Of a DNA stretch of 64,000 nucleotides, positions 53,123 to 61,291 are shown in pieces. Source of the stretch: Polyangiaceae bacterium (GTDB lineage Bacteria; Myxococcota_A; Polyangia; Polyangiales; Polyangiaceae); contig JADJRH010000011.1 of the NCBI GenBank assembly GCA_016712345.1, positions 4,836,001 to 4,900,000 of the forward strand, read 5' to 3'. The stretch's first letter is position 1, and each line of letters starts with the position of its first letter. A model generated the notes under the pieces. That model worked only from the letters and a program-made list of their open reading frames with translations, did not search any database and was not told the origin of the DNA. The position numbers and the translations under genes were made by a program.

Positions 53123-54559
53123 GTGAACGAATTCATCGGGCGCGAGAGAGAAATCAGGGCCCTCAACGAAGCGTACGCGGCGGCTCGTTCGGCTTTCATT
53201 CCTATCTACGGCCGACGCAGGGTGGGTAAGAGTGAACTCATCCTTCATTGGTTGCGCGAAAAGCGCGGCGTTTATTTCCTTGGCAAAAAGGGGTCTGCCG
53301 CCATCCAGATCCGCGAGTTTCTGGCAGAGGCTGCTGTCGTGCAGAATGAGCCGCTTCTCGCAATGCTCCAGACCAATGACTGGAAGGTGGCGATCGAAGC
53401 GGTCATGGACCGCTCGAAGGGGCAAAAGCTGGTTCTTGTTTTTGACGAGTTTCAATGGACGGCGGAGGCAAGCCCTGAACTGCCCAGCGTGCTTCAAGCG
53501 CTGTGGGACCGGCGCTTTCGCGATCGGAACGAGGTCGTACTGATTCTCTGCGGCTCGTATGTCGGCTTTATGGAGCGAGAAGTTCTCGGTAAGAAAAGCC
53601 CGCTCTTTGGGCGCCGTACAGCGCAGATCCTCCTCGCTCCGTTTGAGCACCGAGAAGCTGCGCTTTTCCATCCGTCGCTTTCCGTTGTCGACAAGGCGAA
53701 AATCTTCTTTCTGTGCGGTGGTGTTCCTCTCTATCTGCGGCGTTTCTCGAGGGCAGCATCGGTGGAGATGAACATTTCAACAAACCTCCTTGATGATCTT
53801 GGCCCCCTCTACTACGAGCCTGAATTTCTTTTGCGAGAGGAGCTGCGAGAGGTCGAAAGTTACTACGCCGTCCTCCTTGCAATGGCGATGGGCGCGCGAA
53901 CCGCGGCAGAGATTGCCAAGCAATCGGGTATCGGCGATCGCAGTCTCCAATATTACTTCAAGCAGCTCATGGACCTCGGTTACGTACGCCGGCGCTACCC
54001 GCTTACCGGAGAGGGTCGGCCGCCGGCACGGTACGTTCGCTACGAACTGGACGACGCGCTCCTGCGTTTCTGGTTTCGTTTCATCTATCCAAACATGAGC
54101 TTCATCCAGCAAATGGGAGGCTCGCGCGCCCTCAAGGACAGGCTCAGACCTCACCTGGACGCGTACTTCGGTACCTGTTTCGAACGGCTGTGTCGTCAAG
54201 CTCTACCCATCCTTTACGAGCAGGATGGCGTTTCGGCAGCTTTCGAGATCGGTGAGTATTGGGACAAAACCACCCAGATCGACGTCGTGGGTGTTCGGGA
54301 TGACGGCTGGACAGACATTGCCGAGTGCAAGTGGGGACCAGTCCGTTCGTGGAAGGCGCTCGAAGACGAGCTTGAAGCGAAGGTGGCCGCCTACCCCAAT
54401 CGCAGAAACGCTACCATCGGAAGGAGAATCTTCACGCAGGTCGCCGCGCCGGCCGAGGTGGTGCGATCGTCGCGCGTGCGGTGGCACAGCCTCCAAGATC
54501 TCTACCAGTCCGCACCCACCACGCCTCGGGTAACCAAAAAACGCCTGCGCGTTCGGTAG
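53123..54559 (+). CDS. ATPase_2 / DUF234 (PD-(D/E)XK-like) fusion protein
   Basis: 478 residues. A STAND-like ATPase of the archaeal-type ATPase_2 family starts GREREIRALNEAY, with Walker A YGRRRVGKSELI and Walker B LVLVFDEFQWT. A winged-helix region follows (GARTAAEIAKQSGIGDRSLQ, YYFKQLMDLGYV), and the C-terminal DUF234 nuclease-like domain has EIGEYWDKTTQIDVVGV...IAECKWG (E-D-ExK-type core). The start is a GTG. Such proteins occur as isolated, mobile-looking genes in bacteria and archaea with no firm function. The dyad operator upstream suggests tight repression. It is the second ATPase-nuclease fusion within 5 kb. Confidence 0.9.
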   Translation: MNEFIGREREIRALNEAYAAARSAFIPIYGRRRVGKSELILHWLREKRGVYFLGKKGSAAIQIREFLAEAAVVQNEPLLAMLQTNDWKVAIEAVMDRSKGQKLVLVFDEFQWTAEASPELPSVLQALWDRRFRDRNEVVLILCGSYVGFMEREVLGKKSPLFGRRTAQILLAPFEHREAALFHPSLSVVDKAKIFFLCGGVPLYLRRFSRAASVEMNISTNLLDDLGPLYYEPEFLLREELREVESYYAVLLAMAMGARTAAEIAKQSGIGDRSLQYYFKQLMDLGYVRRRYPLTGEGRPPARYVRYELDDALLRFWFRFIYPNMSFIQQMGGSRALKDRLRPHLDAYFGTCFERLCRQALPILYEQDGVSAAFEIGEYWDKTTQIDVVGVRDDGWTDIAECKWGPVRSWKALEDELEAKVAAYPNRRNATIGRRIFTQVAAPAEVVRSSRVRWHSLQDLYQSAPTTPRVTKKRLRVR

Positions 54560-54783
54560 AGGCCGCCGTTGCCGATCGTCACAATCCGCGCAAATGCGGT
54601 GAACGGCCCCGCAATGGGCGGATTCGGTGTCGCCGCCGGCACCTCACCGGAGCCGGTGGCCGGTTGCTCACTCCCACGGTTCTTCTTCCAACTCAAAACG
54701 CCCAAAATCGTAGGGTTCGCCCGGCGCCTTTTCTTTCAACACCAGCCGCTCGCGCACTCCTATTTCGTCGGCGGCGGTTTATC

Positions 54784-54818
54784 GGTTTCCAGTCAGACTG
54801 TTCGTTCGCACGAGTGAA
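54784..54818 (-). repeat. Dispersed 35-bp dyad element, copy G
   Basis: Minus-strand family-1 element between two convergent genes. Dyad 2 is CAGT-CTG-ACTG (perfect), followed by GAAACC. Confidence 0.72.
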
Positions 54819-54847
54819 TGAGTCGGGCTTTTGAAGTCGGGAGCGGC

Positions 54848-56017
54848 TCAACCTTGATGTCGGGCAGCTTCTTCGCTCTTGGAAACAAGGCCCGGTCGAT
54901 GACGAAACCTGGAAAGGGCCGGGCGCTCTCTACCCTCCATTGCGTCCGCAATCAGGTTCCCCAGCACGGGTGCAAACTTAAAAGCGTGGCCCGAGCCACC
55001 CGCTGCAACGGTAAGCCCTTCATGATCTGGATCCCTCGCAATCCAGAAATGCCCGTCGTGCGTATCGCAATAGACGCACAAGCGCGTTGCAGCGAGCCGC
55101 GTACCATCCAGGTCAGGGAAGGTTTCAGAGACGAACGCTCGCAGAGCACTTTCCTCCGCCGAATTTACCTCGCGCACTCCAGCCGGATCCACAATTCGCC
55201 CGGCCCCGTGATTGGCAATCTTCACAATCCCGTCCTCGGTCACAGGGAACCCGTAATATCCCGTGCGCGAGATGTCGGCACCAAACACCGGGAATCGATC
55301 GGCTCTGAACAGCGATGGATCCTCCGGCACGAGATGGAATACAGGCTGTCCAACCGGGCGAAATTCAGAAGCGAGGTGAGGCAGAAGCGCGCCTGTCCAT
55401 GCCCCCGCAGCCACCACCACGTGATCGCTCTTCACCACCTCACCTGAAACAATCAGACCGGCAGCCTTAGACCCTTCGCTGTGAATGCCGGTCACTTGCG
55501 CGTCCTCGCGAATAACCACACCTGCCGCAACAGCCTCGCGAACAAGTTGTACAACCACCTTACCACTCTCGGCATACCCACCCGTCGGGTTGAAATAGCC
55601 GTCTGTGTGCCCGCGCCAGGCCGGAAAACGCCGGCGAATTTCCGCCTCGTCGAGCCGCTCGCACGCGTGACCGCGCCTGACCAGCCGGCGGTAGCTTTCA
55701 AGCTCAAAGCCGCCCTCTGCCATGCTCGACCGGGTGAGAAACATCACCCCCGTCGGATGGTATAGCGGTTTCGGCCACCGCGCGTTATACCTGTCCCACC
55801 CTTCCATCGCTTCTTCCATCAGCGCCAAATAGGCTTCATCCGCGCCGTAATCCATTCGGACAACTTTGCTGATATCCGTTGACTCCGCGAGCGGGTGCGG
55901 CAGCTTGCCGGGGTCAAATACAGTGACCTGATATCCCCGCTCCCGGAGAGCGATAGCCGCCGTGATACCGAAAATTCCGCCGCCCGCGACGGCAATGTGC
56001 TGCGTGGCTCGAAGCAT
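54848..56017 (-). CDS. FAD-dependent amine oxidase, sarcosine-oxidase-like
   Basis: 389 residues of the monomeric sarcosine oxidase / N-methyl-amino-acid oxidase family. The dinucleotide motif is IAVAGGGIFGITAAIALRER, and the substrate-side region includes GYYGFPVTEDGIVKIANHG. TRLCVYCDTHDGHFWIARDP contains the Cys that in MSOX carries covalent FAD. The end, GLTVAAGGSGHAFKFAPVLG, binds the flavin. It would oxidise an N-methyl or secondary amine, producing peroxide. The ATG at 56017 starts the Rossmann strand; earlier in-frame codons up to 56053 seem unused. Confidence 0.9.
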   Translation of the reverse strand: MLRATQHIAVAGGGIFGITAAIALRERGYQVTVFDPGKLPHPLAESTDISKVVRMDYGADEAYLALMEEAMEGWDRYNARWPKPLYHPTGVMFLTRSSMAEGGFELESYRRLVRRGHACERLDEAEIRRRFPAWRGHTDGYFNPTGGYAESGKVVVQLVREAVAAGVVIREDAQVTGIHSEGSKAAGLIVSGEVVKSDHVVVAAGAWTGALLPHLASEFRPVGQPVFHLVPEDPSLFRADRFPVFGADISRTGYYGFPVTEDGIVKIANHGAGRIVDPAGVREVNSAEESALRAFVSETFPDLDGTRLAATRLCVYCDTHDGHFWIARDPDHEGLTVAAGGSGHAFKFAPVLGNLIADAMEGRERPALSRFRHRPGLVSKSEEAARHQG

Positions 56018-56116
56018 GAAGGCAGTGTATCGCACCACGCGCCTCCTTTGCACAGCGACTTTTCTTCAACCTGTCACAATCACTCTGGCGCCTCGAATTT
56101 TGTGCAAACGCATTTG

Positions 56117-56146
56117 TGTACACAATCGTTTCATTTGCACGGCAAA
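56117..56146 (+). repeat. Dispersed element, family 2, copy 3
   Basis: TGTACACAATCGTTTCATTT followed by GCACGGCAAA, nearly matching 28451-28480. It lies between the flavin-oxidase start and a TetR stop. Confidence 0.6.
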
Positions 56147-56166
56147 CTATCTGACCTCGCCGAACC

Positions 56167-56841
56167 TTACTCCGCTTTGGTTCGCCCACTCGCTCGCAAC
56201 GCTTTTTTTGCCCCGTAAGCCGCTGTAAACCGCTCCACAAGCTCGTTGATAAACGCCGCCATCGGCAGCGGCCGACACTTGATGCCCGAGAGGCCGTGTT
56301 GATGAATGAGCGCCACAAGAAGGGGTGATAAAAACGCCAACGCCGCTGTCCGCACTGCCAGCTCGTCAGTCGGGTCGAGCCTCGCTTCACCTCGACGCGC
56401 GTGCACGCGCAATCGCTCCTCCATGGCAAGCACCGTCGGCTCAAGCACCCCGTCGAGATAGCCTGGGCCCGCCGCTTTATCAAAAAGCCCCGCGCCCATC
56501 CCCGCTGTAAAAAGCTGACCCACCCCATGAGGTACCCATGCCGCGGCGAGTTCTGTGGCCAGCGCACGCAGCGACGCTTCAAAACCTTTGTCACCCGGAT
56601 CAGCCACGCCCGCGGTGTATTGCGCCGCATCCTCTTTCACCGTGCGGAGAGCCTCGGCCACAGCGCCGGAGCGATCACCGAAGTAGTGCTTGATCGTTGG
56701 AATTGAAACGTCGGCCTCGCGCGCCAGCTCGTGCAAGCTCACCTGCGCTCCGCGCCGCACCACAGCACCGCGAACGCGGCGAGCCAATGCCACCTTGGTA
56801 GCCTCGTAATCTTGATTTCGTGCGCCCAGCAGCCTGCCCAT
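56167..56841 (-). CDS. TetR-family regulator divergent from Rieske gene
   Basis: 224 residues. The N-terminal HTH is RRGAQVSLHELAREADVSIP followed by TIKHYFGDRSGAVAEAL. A helical ligand-binding domain follows. It is divergent from the Rieske oxygenase gene over a 72-base A+T-rich gap, the normal arrangement for a repressor of the neighbouring catabolic or biosynthetic gene. The ligand is unknown. Confidence 0.88.
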   Translation of the reverse strand: MGRLLGARNQDYEATKVALARRVRGAVVRRGAQVSLHELAREADVSIPTIKHYFGDRSGAVAEALRTVKEDAAQYTAGVADPGDKGFEASLRALATELAAAWVPHGVGQLFTAGMGAGLFDKAAGPGYLDGVLEPTVLAMEERLRVHARRGEARLDPTDELAVRTAALAFLSPLLVALIHQHGLSGIKCRPLPMAAFINELVERFTAAYGAKKALRASGRTKAE

Positions 56842-56913
56842 CGCAATCGTTCTCCCGGCCTCTTGACTCGGAGCAATATAATATCATAAACGTAATAAAA
56901 AAAGAGGCCACCT

Positions 56914-57915
56914 GTGTTTAAAGACTTCGCGAACGTTTGGACCCCCGTCGCCCTTTCTGAAGAACTAACAGACCGCGCGCCGCTCGGCGTTAGGGTGGCG
57001 GGCACACCGGTTGTTCTGTTCCGCGACAAAGACGGAAAAGCATCGGCCCTGCTCGATCAGTGCCCGCACCGAGGCGTTGCCCTCTCCCTCGGCAAAATCA
57101 AAAACGGTTGTGTCGAATGCCCGTTCCACGGCTGGCAGCTCAACAGCGCCGGTCAGGTTTGCCACGTACCTTGGAACCCAGATGCCAAACTTTCAACGTT
57201 GCGGGGAGTCACCATCCCCGTGCGTGAACTTGGTGGGCAGGTGTGGATCTATACAGCGCCCAATGCCACGCCGCCCACCGAACCCGAGGTGCACGAGGCG
57301 CTGCTTCGGCCCGGGGTGCGCATTTCCGGGTCGCGCATTGAGTGGAAGTCGCATTGGACACGCGTTATGGAGAACATGCTTGACTGGCCTCATCTACCCT
57401 TTGTCCACCGCGGTACCATCGGTAAAGCCATGGTCGCCAGAAGCGCGGGCGGACGCATGGACGTCGCATGGGAAGACCGGCCTTGGGGCGCCCACACATA
57501 CATTCAGATTGACGGCAAACGCGAGCCCGGATCTCTCGATTTTCGCTGGCCCAACCAAATGAATTTGCACATACCCATTCCAGGTAAACTCATGATCATG
57601 CTCGTTGCTTGTGTACCCATTGACAACGAGCGCACGACAATGCTTTTAACCATGGCGCGCGACTTCATGACAAGCCGAATGTTTGACTGGTTTTTCAACC
57701 GCAGCAACGCGCGCATCGCCGCTGAAGATCAAGCCATTGTTGAGTCATCCTTCCCTATTGAAATCCCACCCCCCGGTGAAGAAAAATCCGTTCGAACAGA
57801 CGGCCCAACCCTCATGTTTCGCAAGCGATATTTCGCAGAGCTGCGCCGCCCGCAGGACGAAACACGGCGAGCCCCCTCCGGTGGACCCCTCCTTCCCGTT
57901 GTGGGCAGCGCCTGA
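56914..57915 (+). CDS. Rieske [2Fe-2S] oxygenase, catalytic subunit
   Basis: 333 residues. The Rieske cluster ligands are CPHRGVALSLGKIKNG (Cys-x-His) and CVECPFHGW (Cys-x2-His). The mononuclear iron site is in NMLDWPHLPFVHRG (two His; the third ligand would be Asp in the C-terminal part). The family includes aromatic-ring, sterol and phenylpropanoid hydroxylases (VanA, CAO/PaO-like). The architecture is closest to the PaO/VanA type with one polypeptide. The start is a GTG with SD AGAGG. An electron-transfer partner is not in the window. Control by the divergent TetR gene is likely. Confidence 0.92.
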   Translation: MFKDFANVWTPVALSEELTDRAPLGVRVAGTPVVLFRDKDGKASALLDQCPHRGVALSLGKIKNGCVECPFHGWQLNSAGQVCHVPWNPDAKLSTLRGVTIPVRELGGQVWIYTAPNATPPTEPEVHEALLRPGVRISGSRIEWKSHWTRVMENMLDWPHLPFVHRGTIGKAMVARSAGGRMDVAWEDRPWGAHTYIQIDGKREPGSLDFRWPNQMNLHIPIPGKLMIMLVACVPIDNERTTMLLTMARDFMTSRMFDWFFNRSNARIAAEDQAIVESSFPIEIPPPGEEKSVRTDGPTLMFRKRYFAELRRPQDETRRAPSGGPLLPVVGSA

Positions 57916-57925
57916 CTTACTTCGA

Positions 57926-57960
57926 TTCACACGCGTGAACGAACAGCATAGCTGGAATTG
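57926..57960 (+). repeat. Dispersed 35-bp dyad element, copy E
   Basis: Family-1 element 11 bases after the Rieske stop. Dyad 1 is TTCACACGCGTGAA (perfect) and dyad 2 is CAGC-ATA-GCTG (perfect). The CAGC/GCTG arms replace CAGT/ACTG of copies B and G, so pairing is preserved. Confidence 0.75.
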
Positions 57961-58022
57961 CCGACCTTCATTCAACCGGCTCGTTGAGTTTTGTTGGCTT
58001 GACTCCCGGGCCGTCCTGTCCC

Positions 58023-59150
58023 ATGACGCCAAGTCTTGAATCCTCCCCACGCCGCGAGCTTCGCTTGAGCGGGTTCCACAGAGCCTCCAACGGCGGAGAA
58101 CCACGCGCCGCGCTAAACCGCGACTCTGCGGCTTTACCTCCCCGCGCTGAACGCGCTCGCCAACTCCGAACGTTAATCGGCTCACCCAACCCCGATGTGA
58201 GGCCGCTCGCGCTTGGAATTCGCGCCCTCACCCGATTCCATTTCGAGCGGCACGTCATGCCGCTTGTCAACGCGCATTGGCCTGCCGCGCGGCAAGGACG
58301 TTTTTTTGAAAAACTGCGCATCGGCGCGTGTGACTTGTACGCGTCGGCGCCCTACACAGCGCTGCTTTGCGCGCCTCGGCGCCCACCGCTCATTCGGCTT
58401 GTCACCGGCGCCGGCAATGCGCTTCCGCTTTCTACCCATGCACTCGCAAGGCTTGGACAGGGCGCCATGACCCTGATCGGCCGCGTGGCTTACCAGAGTA
58501 CACATCGGCGAATTCTACTCGTCGCTTCGTTTATCGTGGTGATTGACCATGTGCTTGACCATTGCCTTGATGGGGAGCCTGAAGATCGGGCCGCGCGCCT
58601 GTTTGCGCTGCTCGACGGTTCGCTCACACCGGACACGCCGGAACTTGCCCTTACCCATGCGCTTGCAACAGCCATGGCCCAAGGGCTTGACCCGGTAGAA
58701 CGTCGGCATTTTGAATCGGCCATGGCTCGCGTGCGCGAATGGATCGGCGCCGAAGTGCTTGGCATGCGAGATATCCCCGACCCACGCGGCTTGGGGCACC
58801 GGCTCGCGGGAGTCGAAGGCACCATCGATGGCCTGCTTTTCCCGGTGGTAAAGTACACCGGCGAGGCCGCGCGCCGGTGGATGTACACTGTATCGATGTT
58901 TGTTCAGATCGCGGATGACTGGCTCGATGCTGAACTCGACAAGCAGGCGGAGCGCGTGACACCGGTGCTCCGCGGCGATTGGGGATTTGCCGCGGTGGAG
59001 TCGGCATGGCGCGCAACGCTCACCGGTATCGACGCGCTCGCGGCCGACGGCGGCCTTACTTCACCGCGCTACGTGCGTTTCCTCCGCGATGCCTATGTGC
59101 TTATGATAAACGATGTTCTTGAGGCCATGATCGAGCGCCCAAACGACTGA
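58023..59150 (+). CDS. Isoprenoid-synthase-like protein
   Basis: About 375 residues, largely helical. Two acidic motifs are spaced as in class I isoprenoid synthases: DHVLDHCLD (about residue 175) and DDWLDAELDKQAE (about 298), each of D-x3-D form, followed by basic residues. This fits squalene/phytoene-synthase-like or terpene-synthase-like folds that bind prenyl diphosphates through magnesium. The N-terminal ~60 residues are Pro/Arg-rich and variable. The start is uncertain: ATG 58023 or an upstream TTG at 57984. It lies between the Rieske oxygenase and the ArsA pair. Assignment rests on motif spacing only. Confidence 0.5.
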   Translation: MTPSLESSPRRELRLSGFHRASNGGEPRAALNRDSAALPPRAERARQLRTLIGSPNPDVRPLALGIRALTRFHFERHVMPLVNAHWPAARQGRFFEKLRIGACDLYASAPYTALLCAPRRPPLIRLVTGAGNALPLSTHALARLGQGAMTLIGRVAYQSTHRRILLVASFIVVIDHVLDHCLDGEPEDRAARLFALLDGSLTPDTPELALTHALATAMAQGLDPVERRHFESAMARVREWIGAEVLGMRDIPDPRGLGHRLAGVEGTIDGLLFPVVKYTGEAARRWMYTVSMFVQIADDWLDAELDKQAERVTPVLRGDWGFAAVESAWRATLTGIDALAADGGLTSPRYVRFLRDAYVLMINDVLEAMIERPND

Positions 59151-59159
59151 GAAACAACC

Positions 59160-60086
59160 ATGTCCCCTCCCCCCGGCGCTCCGCCGTCTCGCCCTCCGCC
59201 GTCTCGCCCCTCGCTCCGAGGCCTCGCCCCGGTGGTGCTCGTGCTCGGCAAAGGTGGAGTGGGTAAAACAACGGTGGCAGCCGGCCTCGCAGCGCTCGAC
59301 GCTGAAACGGTGGGTATGTCAACCCTTGTTGAAATGGGGGATGGCATTGCCGGGCGCCGCGCGCTCGCAGGCGCACGCAAAGGGGTAGAACACCTGGTGC
59401 TTCAACCCGACGAGTGTTTACAACGCGGCGCCACACCCATCTTCGGCTCGGCGGTGCTCGCCAAACTGGCCCTGGGTAACTTCGCCATGAAGCCGCTTTT
59501 GCGCGCGGCGCCGGCCATTCGTGAGCTGGCCATGCTCGATGCGGTGCGCCGCGCGGCAACGGAGCGGCCCGGTGTGCGGCTCGTGGTAGACATGCCCGCA
59601 ACGGGGCATTCCGTCGCATGGCTTCGCATTCCAAAACAAGGCCGCGCGCTCCTCGGTGAGGGCCCACTCTTTGACATGTGTGAACAGCTCTCGCGTGAAT
59701 TGCTCGCGCCGGGCCGGGTTTCGCTCGTGGTTGTCACATTGCCAGAACCCTTGGTGCTTGAAGAAACGCTTGAACTCTGCGCTCAACTCACCGCCGAAAC
59801 GGGCCTACCCGTCGACAGAATCTTGGTAAATCGCGTTCCAAGCGCCGAAGATCCCGCAGCCCTGGTTGATGCGCGGGCGCTCGCTGAAAAGCCCGGTCCC
59901 CTCGCGGAACACGCTAAAACATTGGCCTCCGTGCTTGCCGCTCGCCAGGCCGCCGCCGCCGCGGCAGCCGATGCGCTCGCCCCGCTCTCTCGTGAAGGGC
60001 GCGCTCTCTGGCGTTTGCCACTTTGCCCCGTCGATCCGTCGGCCCGCGACGTTGCGCGCTGGCTTCGGGCGGAGGGCGCGCCGTGA
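59160..60086 (+). CDS. ArsA/Get3-like ATPase, first of a pair
   Basis: 308 residues. A deviant Walker A (VLGKGGVGKTTVAAGLA) and the family signature VVDMPATGHSVAWLRIPKQG (DTAPTGH-type) are visible. It lacks the arsenite-site cysteines of ArsA and resembles the paired ArsA-like ATPases of actinobacteria and myxobacteria, whose role is linked to envelope or cargo handling but not settled. The stop overlaps the GTG start of the second ATPase by 4 bases (GTGA), suggesting a heterodimer made in equal amounts. Confidence 0.88.
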   Translation: MSPPPGAPPSRPPPSRPSLRGLAPVVLVLGKGGVGKTTVAAGLAALDAETVGMSTLVEMGDGIAGRRALAGARKGVEHLVLQPDECLQRGATPIFGSAVLAKLALGNFAMKPLLRAAPAIRELAMLDAVRRAATERPGVRLVVDMPATGHSVAWLRIPKQGRALLGEGPLFDMCEQLSRELLAPGRVSLVVVTLPEPLVLEETLELCAQLTAETGLPVDRILVNRVPSAEDPAALVDARALAEKPGPLAEHAKTLASVLAARQAAAAAAADALAPLSREGRALWRLPLCPVDPSARDVARWLRAEGAP

Positions 60087-61216
60087 CCGCACAACGTGTA
60101 CACACTCGCCGGGCCGGCGATCCGCTGGTTGTGGTGTGCGCCGGCGGCGGCGGCGTCGGCAAAACAACAACCTCCGCAGCGCTTGCACTCGGCCTCGCTC
60201 GACAAGGCAGGAGCACGCTCATCGTCACCATTGACCCAGCCCGCCGCCTCGCGAGCGCCATGGGCGTCGCTCTGTCCGATGCGGTGACCACCGTCCCCTT
60301 CGCGGGTACAAATGGCCGCCTCGCAGCCTTAATGCCCGACCCGCGGCGCTCCATGCACGCCTTCGTTGACCAACTTTTTGAAGGCGAACCCGCGGCGCGC
60401 GAGCGCCTTCGTGACAACCGAGTCTACCAAGGGTTGGCCGACGCCGCCGCGGGCGTTCACGAACTTGTGGCCCTCAACCTCGTGGCCGCGGCGGCATCCA
60501 CCGGCTCTTTTGAAGTGGTGGTGATTGATACTGCCCCCTCGCGCCAGGCCATTGATTTCGTCACTCTCCCCGGTCGACTCGCCGCTCTCCTCGGCGGGAA
60601 AACCGTGGCATGGCTGTCCGGCCTCGCGACGAGGAGCGGCGAAAAAGACTCCACTCAAGCTCGATCCGGCGGCCTACTCGCCTGGGGGAAGGGTCATCTG
60701 GAGCACCTCATTGCGCGCGCCGCCGGCCCTTACCTCGTGCGCGACACCGCGGGCTTGTTCATAGAACTGGCGCTGGTTCGTGAGCGCTTTGTCCACCTGA
60801 CAGAGCGGGCATCGGCCTTGTTATTGGGTGATCGCGCAGCGTACGTGCTTGTGGCCGCACCCACCGCCGCCGCACGCGACGACGTGATATTTCTCGCCAA
60901 ACGCCTCGAAAAGCTCGGCCGTGCGCCGCGCGCCCTGCTTATGAATCGGGCCGACACACGCCCTGCTCCGTACGTCACTGCGCTTCGATCTTCGGCAAAT
61001 CTCTCACCCGCGTTGTCGGACGCGCTCGATGTTCTCGACGAAGAACGCAAGGCCCGCGGTGATTCAGCCGCCGCAATGACCCGCGATTTGTCGCGTCAAC
61101 TGCCCTCTTGTCCACTCATTCGACTGCCATTTGTGGAGGCCTACGCTGCCGCCGACGTGGTTCATGCCCTGTCGCTTGAGTTGGAAGCTCACCACCGAGC
61201 TTTGTTGCCGCAATAA
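60083..61216 (+). CDS. ArsA/Get3-like ATPase, second of a pair
   Basis: 377 residues. Walker A variant VCAGGGGVGKTTTSAALALG, TLIVTIDPARRLASAMG, and VVIDTAPSRQAIDFVTLPG where the family has DTAPTGHTLRLL. The start GTG at 60083 sits within the preceding stop (GTGA), ruling out the upstream in-frame codon at 60023. Together with the first ATPase it forms the two halves that a single fused ArsA would provide. Partner proteins are not evident; the upstream isoprenoid-synthase-like gene is 9 bases from the pair. Confidence 0.88.
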   Translation: MTAQRVHTRRAGDPLVVVCAGGGGVGKTTTSAALALGLARQGRSTLIVTIDPARRLASAMGVALSDAVTTVPFAGTNGRLAALMPDPRRSMHAFVDQLFEGEPAARERLRDNRVYQGLADAAAGVHELVALNLVAAAASTGSFEVVVIDTAPSRQAIDFVTLPGRLAALLGGKTVAWLSGLATRSGEKDSTQARSGGLLAWGKGHLEHLIARAAGPYLVRDTAGLFIELALVRERFVHLTERASALLLGDRAAYVLVAAPTAAARDDVIFLAKRLEKLGRAPRALLMNRADTRPAPYVTALRSSANLSPALSDALDVLDEERKARGDSAAAMTRDLSRQLPSCPLIRLPFVEAYAAADVVHALSLELEAHHRALLPQ

Positions 61217-61291
61217 CACCGGCCCGGCGCGGCACTTGTGTACATCACAAAACCTGACCTTACCGGTGAGAGTCTCAACGGCCGCACTTGC

